From positions 1 through 64,000 of the forward strand of contig NZ_JAOAMV010000004.1 in assembly GCF_025154015.1 (NCBI RefSeq): 64,000 nt of DNA, given 5' to 3'. Numbering within the stretch: the stretch's first letter is position 1; the number at the start of each line of letters is the position of its first letter. This DNA is from Tsuneonella litorea (GTDB lineage Bacteria > Pseudomonadota > Alphaproteobacteria > Sphingomonadales > Sphingomonadaceae). The notes beneath the pieces are model-generated. The model ran no database searches, was not told the DNA's origin, and saw only the letters and a program-made list of their open reading frames with translations. The position numbers and the translations under genes are program-made. This document shows, one piece after another, positions 56,257 through 64,000 of this stretch.

Positions 56257-56841
56257 TTACATCTCGCTGGCAGGCTTGCCCGGCCAATGGGCCAGCGGCC
56301 GGGTGACTCCCGGACCCCGCTTGCCGGCTTCCCATGCGTTGATGCAGTTGTCCTGCTGGTTTGGCTTGCAGATCGGCACGTCGCCGGTCGGTGGCCCCGC
56401 ATCGCCCGGGGTCGTCTGTACGACTGCATTGCTCACGAAGCGCGGGCCAGCAGTGCTCGCGCTCGCCGCGGCGGTCGTGGCGGCCTGGGCCGTGGCAGAC
56501 GCCGCCGGCGCCGGGCCGCCGTTCATCTGCGCGACGATCGAGTTCCACGCGGCGACGCGCTGCTGCGGCGCCATGGCGTAGACCTTGGCCCGCTGGTCGT
56601 CGGTCAGCACCCACCAGCCGTCCTGCTGGGCCGGGCTAAGGGTCCAGAAATAGGTCTGATAGGTGTTCGGCCAGCCGGTATAGAGCGTCTGGCGTTCGGG
56701 GGGCCAGGCGTCATAGGCGGTCTGCTGCGCATCGGTCATCACGTAGACCTCGCCATCCGAGGTCACGGCCATGTCCTGCGCGCCGGCAGGGATTGCGAAA
56801 GCCAGCGCAGCGGCGCCGGCGAGGATGAGCTTGTTCATCAT
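56257..56841 (-). CDS. exported protein with repeated aromatic motifs, unknown function
   Basis: A 194-aa exported protein with a signal peptide (about 1-22, ending in PAGAQ). Residues about 30-110 hold several copies of a short aromatic pattern, T-x-x-Q-x-x-x-Y-x-x-W-P, seen as TDAQQTAYDAWPPERQ, LSPAQQDGWW and TDDQRAKVYAMAPQQR. An Ala/Ser/Thr-rich linker follows, then a short tail with two Cys (CKPNQQDNC). The ATG at 56841 (or 56838) has CGGAG upstream. I recognise no family. The 107 bp upstream, shared with uvrD, carry a perfect 16-bp palindrome. Confidence 0.75.
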   Translation of the reverse strand: MMNKLILAGAAALAFAIPAGAQDMAVTSDGEVYVMTDAQQTAYDAWPPERQTLYTGWPNTYQTYFWTLSPAQQDGWWVLTDDQRAKVYAMAPQQRVAAWNSIVAQMNGGPAPAASATAQAATTAAASASTAGPRFVSNAVVQTTPGDAGPPTGDVPICKPNQQDNCINAWEAGKRGPGVTRPLAHWPGKPASEM

Positions 56842-56880
56842 CGGTCTCCGAAGTTGCTTCGTCGGGCCAACTACGCGCAA

Positions 56881-56896
56881 GAACCGCCGGCGGTTC
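56881..56896. promoter_or_regulatory. 16-bp perfect palindrome between divergent genes
   Basis: GAACCGCCGGCGGTTC reads the same on both strands and lies between the exported-protein start (56841) and uvrD (56949). Its symmetric form and position suit an operator; nothing else supports that. Confidence 0.4.
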
Positions 56897-56924
56897 CGTC
56901 TGCGCCCTTGCGCTCGCGACCCTT

Positions 56925-56939
56925 GTTCCCTAGCTGTTC
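56925..56939 (+). promoter_or_regulatory. LexA-type SOS box (GTTC-N7-GTTC) of uvrD
   Basis: GTTC (56925-56928), seven bases, then GTTC (56936-56939). This matches the alphaproteobacterial LexA recognition sequence GTTC-N7-GTTC exactly and ends 9 bp before the uvrD ATG. The function of the gene fits SOS control. Confidence 0.6.
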
Positions 56940-56948
56940 ACGGTTTCC

Positions 56949-59252
56949 ATGACCGACGCCGTCGTTCCTTCCGGCTCCGCGAGCCAAGACATTCCCCCGT
57001 ATGCGCAAGGGCTTAACGCGCCCCAGCGCGAGGCCGTCCTGACCACCGAGGGACCTGTCCTCATGCTCGCGGGTGCGGGCACGGGGAAGACGGCCGCGCT
57101 CACCGCACGCCTCGCACACCTCGTCGCAACGCGTCGTGCCTGGCCGAGCGAGATCCTCTGCGTCACCTTCACCAACAAGGCAGCCCGCGAAATGCGCGAG
57201 CGCGTGGGACGGCACATCGGGCAGGCGGTCGAAGGGATGCCGTGGCTCGGCACATTCCACTCGATCGGCGCGAAGATGCTGCGCCGGCATGCAGAACTGG
57301 TCGGGCTGCAATCGAACTACACGATCATCGACACCGACGACCAGTTGCGGCTGCTCAAGGCGATGATCGTCGAGGCGGGGCTTGACGAAAAGCGCTGGCC
57401 GGCCCGCCAGCTCGCCGGGCTGATCGACCGCTGGAAGAACCGCGGCCTCAATCCGCAGGACCTCGATGCGGTCGAGAACGAGGCTTATGCCAACGGCAAG
57501 GGGCAGGCGTTTTACGCGCGCTACCAGGAGCGGCTGAAGGCGCTGAATGCCTGCGATTTCGGCGACCTGTTGCTGCATATGCTGAACGTCTTCCGGCAGC
57601 ACCGCGAGGTGCTCGAAAGCTACCAGCAACGCTTCAAGTACATCCTCGTCGACGAGTACCAGGACACCAACCAGGTCCAGTACCTGTGGCTCCGCCTGCT
57701 GGCGCAGGAGCGCAAGAACATCTGCGTGGTGGGCGACGACGACCAGTCGATCTATTCCTGGCGCGGGGCCGAAGTCGCCAACATCCTCAAGTTCGAGAAG
57801 GATTTCCCCGGCGCGGCGGTGATCAAGCTGGAGCAGAACTACCGCTCGACCCCGCATATCCTGGCGGCAGCATCGGGCCTCATCAACGCCAACAGCGAGC
57901 GGCTGGGCAAGACGCTGTGGACCGAGATACCGGCGGGCGAGAAGGTGCGCGTGATCGGGGTGTGGGACGGCCCGGAGGAAGCGCGCCGGATCGGCGAGGA
58001 GATCGAGCGGCTGGAACGCGAAGGCGCGGGCCTCGACCAGGTCGCGATCCTCGTGCGTGCGCAGTACCAGACCCGCGAGTTCGAGGATCGCTTCATCCAG
58101 ATCGGCCTCAACTACCGCATCATCGGCGGCTTCCGCTTCTACGAGCGGGCCGAGATCCGCGACGCGCTGGCCTACCTCAGGGTCATCGCCCAGCCGGCCG
58201 ACGACCTTGCGTTCGAGCGGATCTACAACCAGCCCAAGCGCGGGCTCGGCGCCAAGACGCTCGAGCAGATGCACCGCCACGCGCGCGCGACGGGGCTGCC
58301 GCTCGCCGCCGCGTCGCTGCAACTGGCCGATACCGACGAGCTGCCCGCGCGCGCGCGCGGGACGATCGCGGGCCTCATGGGCCAGTTCCTGCGCTGGCGT
58401 GAAATGGCGGAAACGACCGGGCCCGCCGAACTGCTGCGCGCGGTGCTCGATGAGAGCGGATACGAGGCAATGCTCCGGGCCGAAAAGAGCGCCGAGGCGG
58501 CAGGACGCCTCGAGAACCTCGGCGAACTTGCGCGCGCGATGGAAGACTACGACACCCTGCAGGACTTCCTCGAACACGTCGCGCTGGTGATGGACAACGA
58601 CCGCGCGGACGATGGCGAGAAGGTCACCATCATGACGATCCACGCGGCGAAGGGGCTGGAATTCGACCACCTGTTCCTGCCCGGCTGGGAGGAAGGCGTC
58701 TTTCCCAGCCAGCGCGCGCTCGACGAGGGGGGGCTGGCGAGTCTCGAGGAAGAACGCCGCCTGGCCTACGTCGCCATCACCCGCGCCCGGCGCCGGTGCA
58801 CGATCGTCCATGCCGCCAACCGGCGCATCTATGGCCAGTGGACGAGCAGCATCCCGAGCCGTTTCGTCGGCGAGCTGCCCGCCGATCACGTGGCCGAGGA
58901 AACCACGCTCACCGGCGGCGCGTCACTCTGGCGCGCGCAGATGAGCGAACACGACGATCCCTTCGCGCACGTCGCGCGGGTGCAGCCGTCGCGCACGCTG
59001 ACCCGCGGTCCCGGCTGGCAACGCGCAGTCGCCACGGGCTACGATTCGAGCCCCGCGCGAGTGAAGGAAAACACCCGCAGCGCCGCCAGCTTCGCCGCCA
59101 GGCCGCGCACCGACATCGCGGTCGGCCAGCGCGTGTTCCATGACAAGTTCGGATACGGCGAGGTCGTCGACCAGGAGGGCAACAAGCTCGAGATCGAGTT
59201 CGAGCAGGCGGGGCGAAAGCGCGTGATCGACAGCTTCGTGCGCGCCGCCTGA
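56949..59252 (+). CDS. uvrD: UvrD/PcrA-type superfamily 1 DNA helicase
   Basis: 3'-5' DNA helicase used in nucleotide-excision and mismatch repair and to clear replication blocks. The 767-aa product has Walker A AGAGTGKTAALTARL, motif II DEYQDTNQVQ, motif III GDDDQSIYSWRG, motif IV QNYRS, motif V TIHAAKGLEFDH and motif VI YVAITRARRR, in order. A C-terminal tudor-like tail, VGQRVFHDKFGYGEVVDQEG, is also present as in PcrA. An exact GTTC-N7-GTTC box precedes the start. It is divergent from the exported repeat protein. Confidence 0.96.
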   Translation: MTDAVVPSGSASQDIPPYAQGLNAPQREAVLTTEGPVLMLAGAGTGKTAALTARLAHLVATRRAWPSEILCVTFTNKAAREMRERVGRHIGQAVEGMPWLGTFHSIGAKMLRRHAELVGLQSNYTIIDTDDQLRLLKAMIVEAGLDEKRWPARQLAGLIDRWKNRGLNPQDLDAVENEAYANGKGQAFYARYQERLKALNACDFGDLLLHMLNVFRQHREVLESYQQRFKYILVDEYQDTNQVQYLWLRLLAQERKNICVVGDDDQSIYSWRGAEVANILKFEKDFPGAAVIKLEQNYRSTPHILAAASGLINANSERLGKTLWTEIPAGEKVRVIGVWDGPEEARRIGEEIERLEREGAGLDQVAILVRAQYQTREFEDRFIQIGLNYRIIGGFRFYERAEIRDALAYLRVIAQPADDLAFERIYNQPKRGLGAKTLEQMHRHARATGLPLAAASLQLADTDELPARARGTIAGLMGQFLRWREMAETTGPAELLRAVLDESGYEAMLRAEKSAEAAGRLENLGELARAMEDYDTLQDFLEHVALVMDNDRADDGEKVTIMTIHAAKGLEFDHLFLPGWEEGVFPSQRALDEGGLASLEEERRLAYVAITRARRRCTIVHAANRRIYGQWTSSIPSRFVGELPADHVAEETTLTGGASLWRAQMSEHDDPFAHVARVQPSRTLTRGPGWQRAVATGYDSSPARVKENTRSAASFAARPRTDIAVGQRVFHDKFGYGEVVDQEGNKLEIEFEQAGRKRVIDSFVRAA

Positions 59253-59406
59253 CCGCCGATCAGTCGTCGAGTCGGATGCCGCTGGGGGGAAGAGCGGCCG
59301 GGGAAGGGGAAACGGCGGCCGTCACCGTATCGATCGCGCGGATCGCTTCGCAGTTCGGTCGGGCCGGGCGCCGACGTTCGGTCCGGCAGGACGCGAACGA
59401 AGCAGG

Positions 59407-60180
59407 CTAGCCCGCCTTGCGGTAGAGCTCCGCGGCGACCGCCGCGGGAAAGAGCTGATGCAACCGGGGCGCGGTGACGTCGCCCCAGCCGATCGCACGC
59501 CGCTCGGCGATGTCGCCGCAGTCATCCGCCGGATCGGTGGCGGCCGTTTCTCCTAATGTCGTCATCATGCCGGCCGCGATGCCCATCGCGATCGCCCCAG
59601 CCGAAGTCGCGACTTCGAGCTTCTGCAGGACGGCGGCCCGATGGACTTCGATCGTACGGCTGCTCAGCCCCATCTCGATCGCGGTTTCCTTGCTCCTGGC
59701 ACCCCTGATGACCGATTCGAGCACGCGCCGTTCCTGCTTAGAAAGCCGCGCGACGCGCGTCCGGGCCAGCGCCGTTATCTCGTAGCGCTTGGCCAGCCTT
59801 GCCGCCTGCTCGATGACCCCGGCGATGCTGCGCCCGGCGATCGTCATGTCCTCGGGAAAGCAGAGGTAATCCACCGCCCCGGCCCTGAGCGCAGCGACGA
59901 TCCTGCGCGCCAGCGGCCCGCTGGCGGTGAACGCGACAACCGGGAGGAAGCAGCCGGCTTCCCGCATGTCCGCTAGCACCGCGGAAAGGTCGATTTGGTC
60001 GTCGTCACTGACCAGCACCGCGCCCTGTTTCGGATAAGCCGGACGATCGGCGGTCCCCCGCAGCTCGGCGACCGTCTCGTAGATCTCCGCGTGAATACCG
60101 TGAGCGCCGAGCGCGCGGGCAAGGCGCGCCCTGCGCGACGAGCTGCCATCGAGGAGATGGACGTGGTGCGACGAGGGCAT
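59407..60180 (-). CDS. FixJ/LuxR-type regulator with degenerate receiver domain
   Basis: A 257-aa regulator. Residues about 5-125 fit a receiver, but key residues are altered: HLLDG at the start in place of the usual acidic pair, VSDDDQ at the phospho-acceptor strand, and CFPED where the conserved Lys of KP is expected. The Thr strand VAFTASG is normal. The C-terminal LuxR helix-turn-helix is clear in KQERRVLESVIRGARSKETA and IEMGLSSRTIEVHRAAVLQK. So it is probably not controlled by phosphorylation. The ATG at 60180 is chosen; the open frame runs 23 codons upstream. The stop is TAG and the frame stays open for 48 more codons. Confidence 0.88.
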   Translation of the reverse strand: MPSSHHVHLLDGSSSRRARLARALGAHGIHAEIYETVAELRGTADRPAYPKQGAVLVSDDDQIDLSAVLADMREAGCFLPVVAFTASGPLARRIVAALRAGAVDYLCFPEDMTIAGRSIAGVIEQAARLAKRYEITALARTRVARLSKQERRVLESVIRGARSKETAIEMGLSSRTIEVHRAAVLQKLEVATSAGAIAMGIAAGMMTTLGETAATDPADDCGDIAERRAIGWGDVTAPRLHQLFPAAVAAELYRKAG

Positions 60181-60292
60181 GACTTCCGGTCCGAATCTGT
60201 AATGTGTGCGACCCGCGGCGGGTGTGCGCGACGGATCGGACCGGCACAAGTCAGCGAAGGGGAATACCTGCGCCTTGCGGAAGGTTAGCGTC

Positions 60293-61693
60293 TCAACCGA
60301 AACCCACGTCGAGGAACCCCGGCACCGGACCGTTCCATTCGCCCGGCTTTCCCGCCGGTTCCTCGCCCCGGTCGTCGCGCCGGGGACGCTGTTCCCTGAC
60401 GGCGCGAGCGGGACCCGGTGCGCGCTCGCGGCCGGGCGCGTCGCCCCCTTCCCCGCGTTCGCGGGATTGGCCGCGCTCGGGGCGTTTCCTCCGTGCGGGC
60501 TTCGGATCCGCGACCTCGTCCGCCTCTTCAGCAGGCTTGCGCGACGCCGGCTCGGGCGCCTTCAGTTCAATCCGCACGTCCTTCTTGCCGAACACGGGCA
60601 CCGGCGATCCGGTCAGCTTCTCGACGTTCTCGATCGCTTCGGCGTCGTCTTCCGCGACCAGCGTGAAGGCGCGGCCCTTGTTGCCCGCGCGGCCGGTGCG
60701 GCCGATGCGGTGCACGTAGTCGTCAGGGTGCCACGGCGTATCGAAGTTGAACACGTGGCTCACGCCCTTGATGTCCAGCCCGCGCGCGGCGACGTCGGAT
60801 GCGACGAGGATGTTGACCTCGCCCTTCTTGAACCGGTCGAGTTCCTTGAGGCGGCTCGCCTGGTCCATGTCGCCGTGAATCTCGCTCGACGCGAAGCCGT
60901 GGCGCTGCAGGCTCTTGTTCAGTTCGCGCACGGTCGTCTTGCGATTGGCGAAGATGATCGCCGTCTCGACCAGGTCATTATTCAGCAGCCAGCGCAGCGT
61001 GCTGCGTTTGTCGCGCGCCTTCACCGGCACCTTGAAGGCGGTGATGTTCTCATTGGTCGAAGCGCGCCGGCTGACCTCGATCCGCTTGGGATTATTGAGG
61101 AACTTCTTGGCGAGCTTTTCGATCGGCGGCGGCATCGTGGCCGAGAACAGCATCGTCTGGCGGGTCTCGGGCAGCTTGGAGCAGATGAACTCGATGTCGG
61201 GGATGAACCCCATGTCGAGCATCCGGTCGGCCTCGTCGATGACCAGCAGTTCGCAGCCCGTGAGCAGGATCTTGCCCCGCTCGAACAGGTCCATCAGCCG
61301 ACCGGGGGTCGCAATCAGGACATCGACCCCCTCGTTCAGCGCCTTGAGCTGGTCGCCCATCTGTACGCCGCCGATCAGCAGCGCCATCTTGAGGTCGTGA
61401 TTGGTCCCGTACTTTTCGAAGTTCTCGGCCACCTGCGCCGCGAGTTCGCGGGTCGGCTCGAGGATCAGCGAGCGCGGCATCAGAGCCCGGCGGCGGCCGT
61501 GGCTCATGATGTCGATCATCGGCAGCACGAAGCTTGCGGTCTTGCCGGTACCCGTCTGGGCGATGCCGATGATGTCCTTCATCATCAGGACCGGCGGGAT
61601 GGCCTGGGCCTGGATCGGCGTGGGCTCGGTATAGCCGGCCGATTCGACCGCCTTCAGCAATTCGGGAGAGAGGCCGAGATCGGCAAATGTCAT
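60293..61693 (-). CDS. DEAD-box ATP-dependent RNA helicase, RhlE-like
   Basis: RNA helicase of the DEAD-box family, 466 aa, acting on ribosome assembly or mRNA decay. All motifs are present: Q motif in PTPIQAQAIP, Walker A AQTGTGKT, PTRELAAQV, ATPGRLMD, DEAD in VIDEADRML, SAT, VASDVAARGLDI and HRIGRTGRA. The last 110 residues form an Arg/Glu/Pro-rich basic tail, as in RhlE. It is monocistronic on the minus strand; the 125-bp upstream gap carries two hairpins. Confidence 0.93.
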   Translation of the reverse strand: MTFADLGLSPELLKAVESAGYTEPTPIQAQAIPPVLMMKDIIGIAQTGTGKTASFVLPMIDIMSHGRRRALMPRSLILEPTRELAAQVAENFEKYGTNHDLKMALLIGGVQMGDQLKALNEGVDVLIATPGRLMDLFERGKILLTGCELLVIDEADRMLDMGFIPDIEFICSKLPETRQTMLFSATMPPPIEKLAKKFLNNPKRIEVSRRASTNENITAFKVPVKARDKRSTLRWLLNNDLVETAIIFANRKTTVRELNKSLQRHGFASSEIHGDMDQASRLKELDRFKKGEVNILVASDVAARGLDIKGVSHVFNFDTPWHPDDYVHRIGRTGRAGNKGRAFTLVAEDDAEAIENVEKLTGSPVPVFGKKDVRIELKAPEPASRKPAEEADEVADPKPARRKRPERGQSRERGEGGDAPGRERAPGPARAVREQRPRRDDRGEEPAGKPGEWNGPVPGFLDVGFG

Positions 61694-61742
61694 GCGGTTT
61701 ACGATTTCCGGATTAGGGGGCGACGGGCGCCCGAAGCGTACA

Positions 61743-61786
61743 CGGATAGAATATCCGCTGCGTTCCGCGCGCGCCCCTGCGCGGAA
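61743..61786. promoter_or_regulatory. two adjacent hairpins upstream of the DEAD-box helicase
   Basis: CGGATA (61743-61748) pairs with TATCCG (61752-61757) over a 3-base loop, and TTCCGCGC (61763-61770) with GCGCGGAA (61779-61786). They lie 50-93 bases upstream of the helicase ATG on its strand, or just past the exported-protein stop at 61819. No T run follows on the minus strand, so leader structure is more likely than terminator. Confidence 0.45.
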
Positions 61787-61818
61787 AAGGGCGCAAAGTC
61801 AAGATTCGCAGGCCGGGG

Positions 61819-62373
61819 TCAGTCGTCGGCCGCGACCAGCTGGCGCATCCGGCTGATCCCGCAGCTGGCCCCCGCGCGCGAGTGCAGCTTGTCACGATCG
61901 ACGCAGAGCAGTCCGTCGCCGGTCCGCTCGAGGTAGAACCCGGAATAGAAGTCGCGCGCGCTGCACGCCTTTTCCAGGCTCGCGCTGACGAGGCGCTGGT
62001 CACGCATGAACAGGAGCAGACGGCCACCCGTGTCAGGTTCCACCGCGGCGATCCCCGACACCGGCACGCACTTGCCCATCTTGCGCTCTGCGAACCGGGC
62101 CGGCTCGCTGGCATCGGGCGCGATGCGCGCAAGCATCGAGGGCCGCACGGCCGGATCGCGCGGGGCGATGCGGATCGTCACGCGCTGCTCGATCCGCACC
62201 TGGCGGACCGTTGCGCCGTCGACGAAGTCGAGCGTCGCGATGGGCTCGCGCGGTGCGACCTGCGGCTTGTCCGGTGGCGGCAGAAGCTGGTCACGCGGCC
62301 CGTCGTCGAGCCATCCGCCCACCGAAGGAACGAGCAGCGCCAAGGGGGCAAGAAGAGCAATGGGCAGGTTCAT
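61819..62373 (-). CDS. small exported protein, unknown function
   Basis: A 184-aa protein with a hydrophobic N-terminal segment (about 2-20) that looks like a signal peptide. A Pro-rich stretch (about 25-45) follows, then a beta-rich domain and a C-terminal part with Cys residues (CSARDFYSGFYLERTGDG and LLCVDRDKL, then CGISRMRQ). I recognise no family. ATG 62373 is chosen because the hydrophobic segment starts there; the frame is open far upstream over the neighbouring dehydrogenase. It is divergent from the FAD enzyme, with 114 bp between starts. Confidence 0.75.
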   Translation of the reverse strand: MNLPIALLAPLALLVPSVGGWLDDGPRDQLLPPPDKPQVAPREPIATLDFVDGATVRQVRIEQRVTIRIAPRDPAVRPSMLARIAPDASEPARFAERKMGKCVPVSGIAAVEPDTGGRLLLFMRDQRLVSASLEKACSARDFYSGFYLERTGDGLLCVDRDKLHSRAGASCGISRMRQLVAADD

Positions 62374-62487
62374 GGCCGAACAGTCGCAACGCCAATAGCG
62401 CACCGGCTTGAATAGCGGCTTAATCCGCGGGCGGAAGACCACAATCGCCTCTGGCATCGCTCGCCGCGGGCATGGCATAGGGAGGCG

Positions 62488-63939
62488 GTGACGACCGATC
62501 CCACCCAGTTCCTTGCCGAGGCCGGCGACCTGCTTGGTCCGCGGGGCCTGACCCGCGACGAAGAACTGATCGCCCCCTGGCTCACCGACTGGCGCGGGCG
62601 GTTCACCGGCCGGGCGCTGGCCTTGGCTTCCCCGGCCTCGACCGAGGAGGTCGCGGCGCTCGTCAGGCTTTGTGCGCGCCATGGCGTCCCGATCGTCCCG
62701 CAGGGCGGCAACAGCGGAATGTGCGGCGGCGCGACGCCGGACGCGGAGGGAACCGCCCTTCTCCTCTCGCTCCGCCGGATGGCCGCGATTCGCTCGCTCG
62801 ACGCCGAAGCGCGCCAGGTCGTGTGCGAGGCGGGCGTCGTCCTCCAGACGCTGCACGAGGCCGTCGTGGCCGAGGGCCTGCGCTTTCCCCTCACGCTTGG
62901 CGGAAAGGGGTCGGCAACGGTCGGAGGCCTGGTGTCGACCAACGCCGGCGGCACCCAGGTTCTGCGCCATGGGTCGATGCGCGCGCAGGTGCTCGGCCTC
63001 GAAGCCGTACTGGCCGACGGCAGCGTGTTCTCCGCGCTCACCCCGCTCAAGAAGGACAACCGCGGGTTCGACCTCAAGCAGTTGCTGATCGGCTCGGAAG
63101 GCACGCTCGGCATTGTGACCGCCGCCACGCTGCGCCTGCTTCCGGCGATCGCCGACCGGCGGGTCCTGTGGGCCGGAGTCGCATCGCTCGAAACGGCGCG
63201 CGAGCTGTTGCTACACGCCGAACGCCTGGCGGGAGACGCGCTCGAGGGATTCGAGGTCATCCCGCAGGAAACGCTGGAAAACGTCGTCGATCACCTGCCG
63301 GGTGCGCGCGCGCCGCTGACGGGCAAGCACGCGTGGCACGCGCTGATCGAGCTCGTCGCTGGCAAGGCCGGCGCGGACGGCCTCTTCGCTCTGGCGGAGG
63401 ACCTGCTCGCCAGCGGATTCGAGGCCGGGCTGGTCGAGGACGCCGCCATCGCGGCGAGCGAAGCGCAGGCCGAGGCGTTCTGGGCGTTGCGCGACGCGAT
63501 CGCCCCTGCCGAGCGCGCGCAGGGTCCCGCGGTCCAGCACGACATCTCGGTCGCTGTCGAGCGAATGCCGGCGTTCGTCGCCCACGCCGTGCCGCGGATC
63601 GAGGCGGACTGGCCGGGAACCCGCGCGGTCGCCTTCGGCCACCTGGGCGACGGGAACATCCACTTCCACGTCATCGCGCCCCCGGGCGTCGACCCGCTCG
63701 CGTGGCAGGAAGGCGACGGCAAGGCGATCAGCGACCAGGTCTATGCGCTGGTGACCGAATGGGACGGCTCGATCAGCGCCGAGCACGGGATCGGCCAGCT
63801 CAAGCGGGACGCGCTTGCCCGGCTGGGCGATCCGGTGGCACTGGCGATGATGCGCGGAGTGAAGCAGGCACTCGACCCGGCGGGCATTCTCAACCCGGGC
63901 AAGCTGGTGCCGCTTGCACCCCGCGACGCCAACCCCTAA
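62488..63939 (+). CDS. FAD-linked D-2-hydroxyacid / D-2-hydroxyglutarate dehydrogenase
   Basis: FAD-binding oxidoreductase of the VAO/PCMH type (GlcD/D2HGDH group), 483 aa. The N-terminal FAD domain carries VPQGGNSGMCGGATP, LTLGGKGSATVGGLVSTNAGG at its core (ends given here) and the GSEGTLGIVTAATLRLLP signature. The C-terminal domain has GHLGDGNIHFHV, with the His pair that binds the metal and carboxylate. A GGAGG at 62481-62485 precedes the GTG start. The final 61 bases of the window show nothing supportable. Substrate choice among D-lactate, glycolate and D-2-hydroxyglutarate is not decidable. Confidence 0.92.
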   Translation: MTTDPTQFLAEAGDLLGPRGLTRDEELIAPWLTDWRGRFTGRALALASPASTEEVAALVRLCARHGVPIVPQGGNSGMCGGATPDAEGTALLLSLRRMAAIRSLDAEARQVVCEAGVVLQTLHEAVVAEGLRFPLTLGGKGSATVGGLVSTNAGGTQVLRHGSMRAQVLGLEAVLADGSVFSALTPLKKDNRGFDLKQLLIGSEGTLGIVTAATLRLLPAIADRRVLWAGVASLETARELLLHAERLAGDALEGFEVIPQETLENVVDHLPGARAPLTGKHAWHALIELVAGKAGADGLFALAEDLLASGFEAGLVEDAAIAASEAQAEAFWALRDAIAPAERAQGPAVQHDISVAVERMPAFVAHAVPRIEADWPGTRAVAFGHLGDGNIHFHVIAPPGVDPLAWQEGDGKAISDQVYALVTEWDGSISAEHGIGQLKRDALARLGDPVALAMMRGVKQALDPAGILNPGKLVPLAPRDANP

Positions 63940-64000
63940 AGCGCGCGCTTCCATGCGCGGCGCCCAGGTTGCTGCGATTTCGACATTCAGCTCACCGGAG

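Overview
The window is a contiguous, very GC-rich, tightly packed stretch of chromosome. Its gene content and order (hisG-hisD-nusB-thiL, a membrane H+-pyrophosphatase, trpF-trpB-trpA-accD-folC, an ATP12-type chaperone, a TIGR02186 protein beside a TauE/SafE exporter, ydbH-ynbE-ydbL, a four-gene Mla-type transporter) point to an alphaproteobacterium, most likely Sphingomonadales and perhaps Erythrobacteraceae. I inferred this from protein character, not from a database search. I found no rRNA, tRNA, CRISPR array, phage or insertion sequence. No gene-free stretch exceeds about 260 bases. Many neighbours share ATGA, GTGA or TGATG stop/start overlaps, so translational coupling is widespread.

Layout. 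185-1675 is an S41-like secreted peptidase. 1814-6250 is a DUF2332 gene divergent from hisG-hisD-nusB-thiL. 6396-8552 is hppA with a clear terminator. 8656-11630 holds an acyltransferase-like gene, a cupin-like gene and tesB. 11706-13487 holds a PilZ-XRE fusion regulator and a PAS-GGDEF protein with a broken active site, separated by an AT-rich block of palindromes. 13494-17960 is gatC-gatA-methyltransferase-gatB (minus strand). 18009-20647 holds a DUF4153 membrane protein, a membrane-anchored FKBP and rpsU. 20860-24612 is a coupled run: crcB, an RluC-type synthase, a PaiB-like gene, a HAD phosphatase, a small membrane protein and an ATP12 chaperone. 24755-25381 is a CPBP protease with unusual codon use. 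25602-29259 is the Mla-type transporter, divergent from valS, a VOC gene, queE and a monooxygenase. 33664-39683 (minus) holds a HerA-like ATPase, TIGR02186 plus TauE/SafE, and an NfrB-like/NfrA-C-like pair. 39912-43755 (minus) is ydbL-ynbE-ydbH. 43811-51854 (plus) holds radC, purB, lapA, pyrF, trpF, trpB, trpA, accD and folC. 51857-64000 holds a PilZ protein, an AmpG transporter, a Rieske oxygenase, an RluB-type synthase, rsmD, a repeat-bearing secreted protein, a UvrD helicase with a LexA-like box, a FixJ-like regulator with a degenerate receiver, a DEAD-box helicase, a small exported protein and a D-2-hydroxyacid dehydrogenase.

How the parts work together. Most genes are housekeeping: histidine, tryptophan, pyrimidine, purine, thiamine, folate and queuosine synthesis; GatCAB amidation; ribosome and RNA modification; fatty-acid initiation. 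Two intermembrane lipid-transport systems (Mla-type, YdbH-type) and the Nfr-like pair serve the envelope. The most distinctive locus is 11706-13487, where two putative c-di-GMP receptors (one a predicted DNA-binding protein) flank palindromic DNA; a third PilZ protein and an Nfr-like glycosyltransferase pair lie in the same window.
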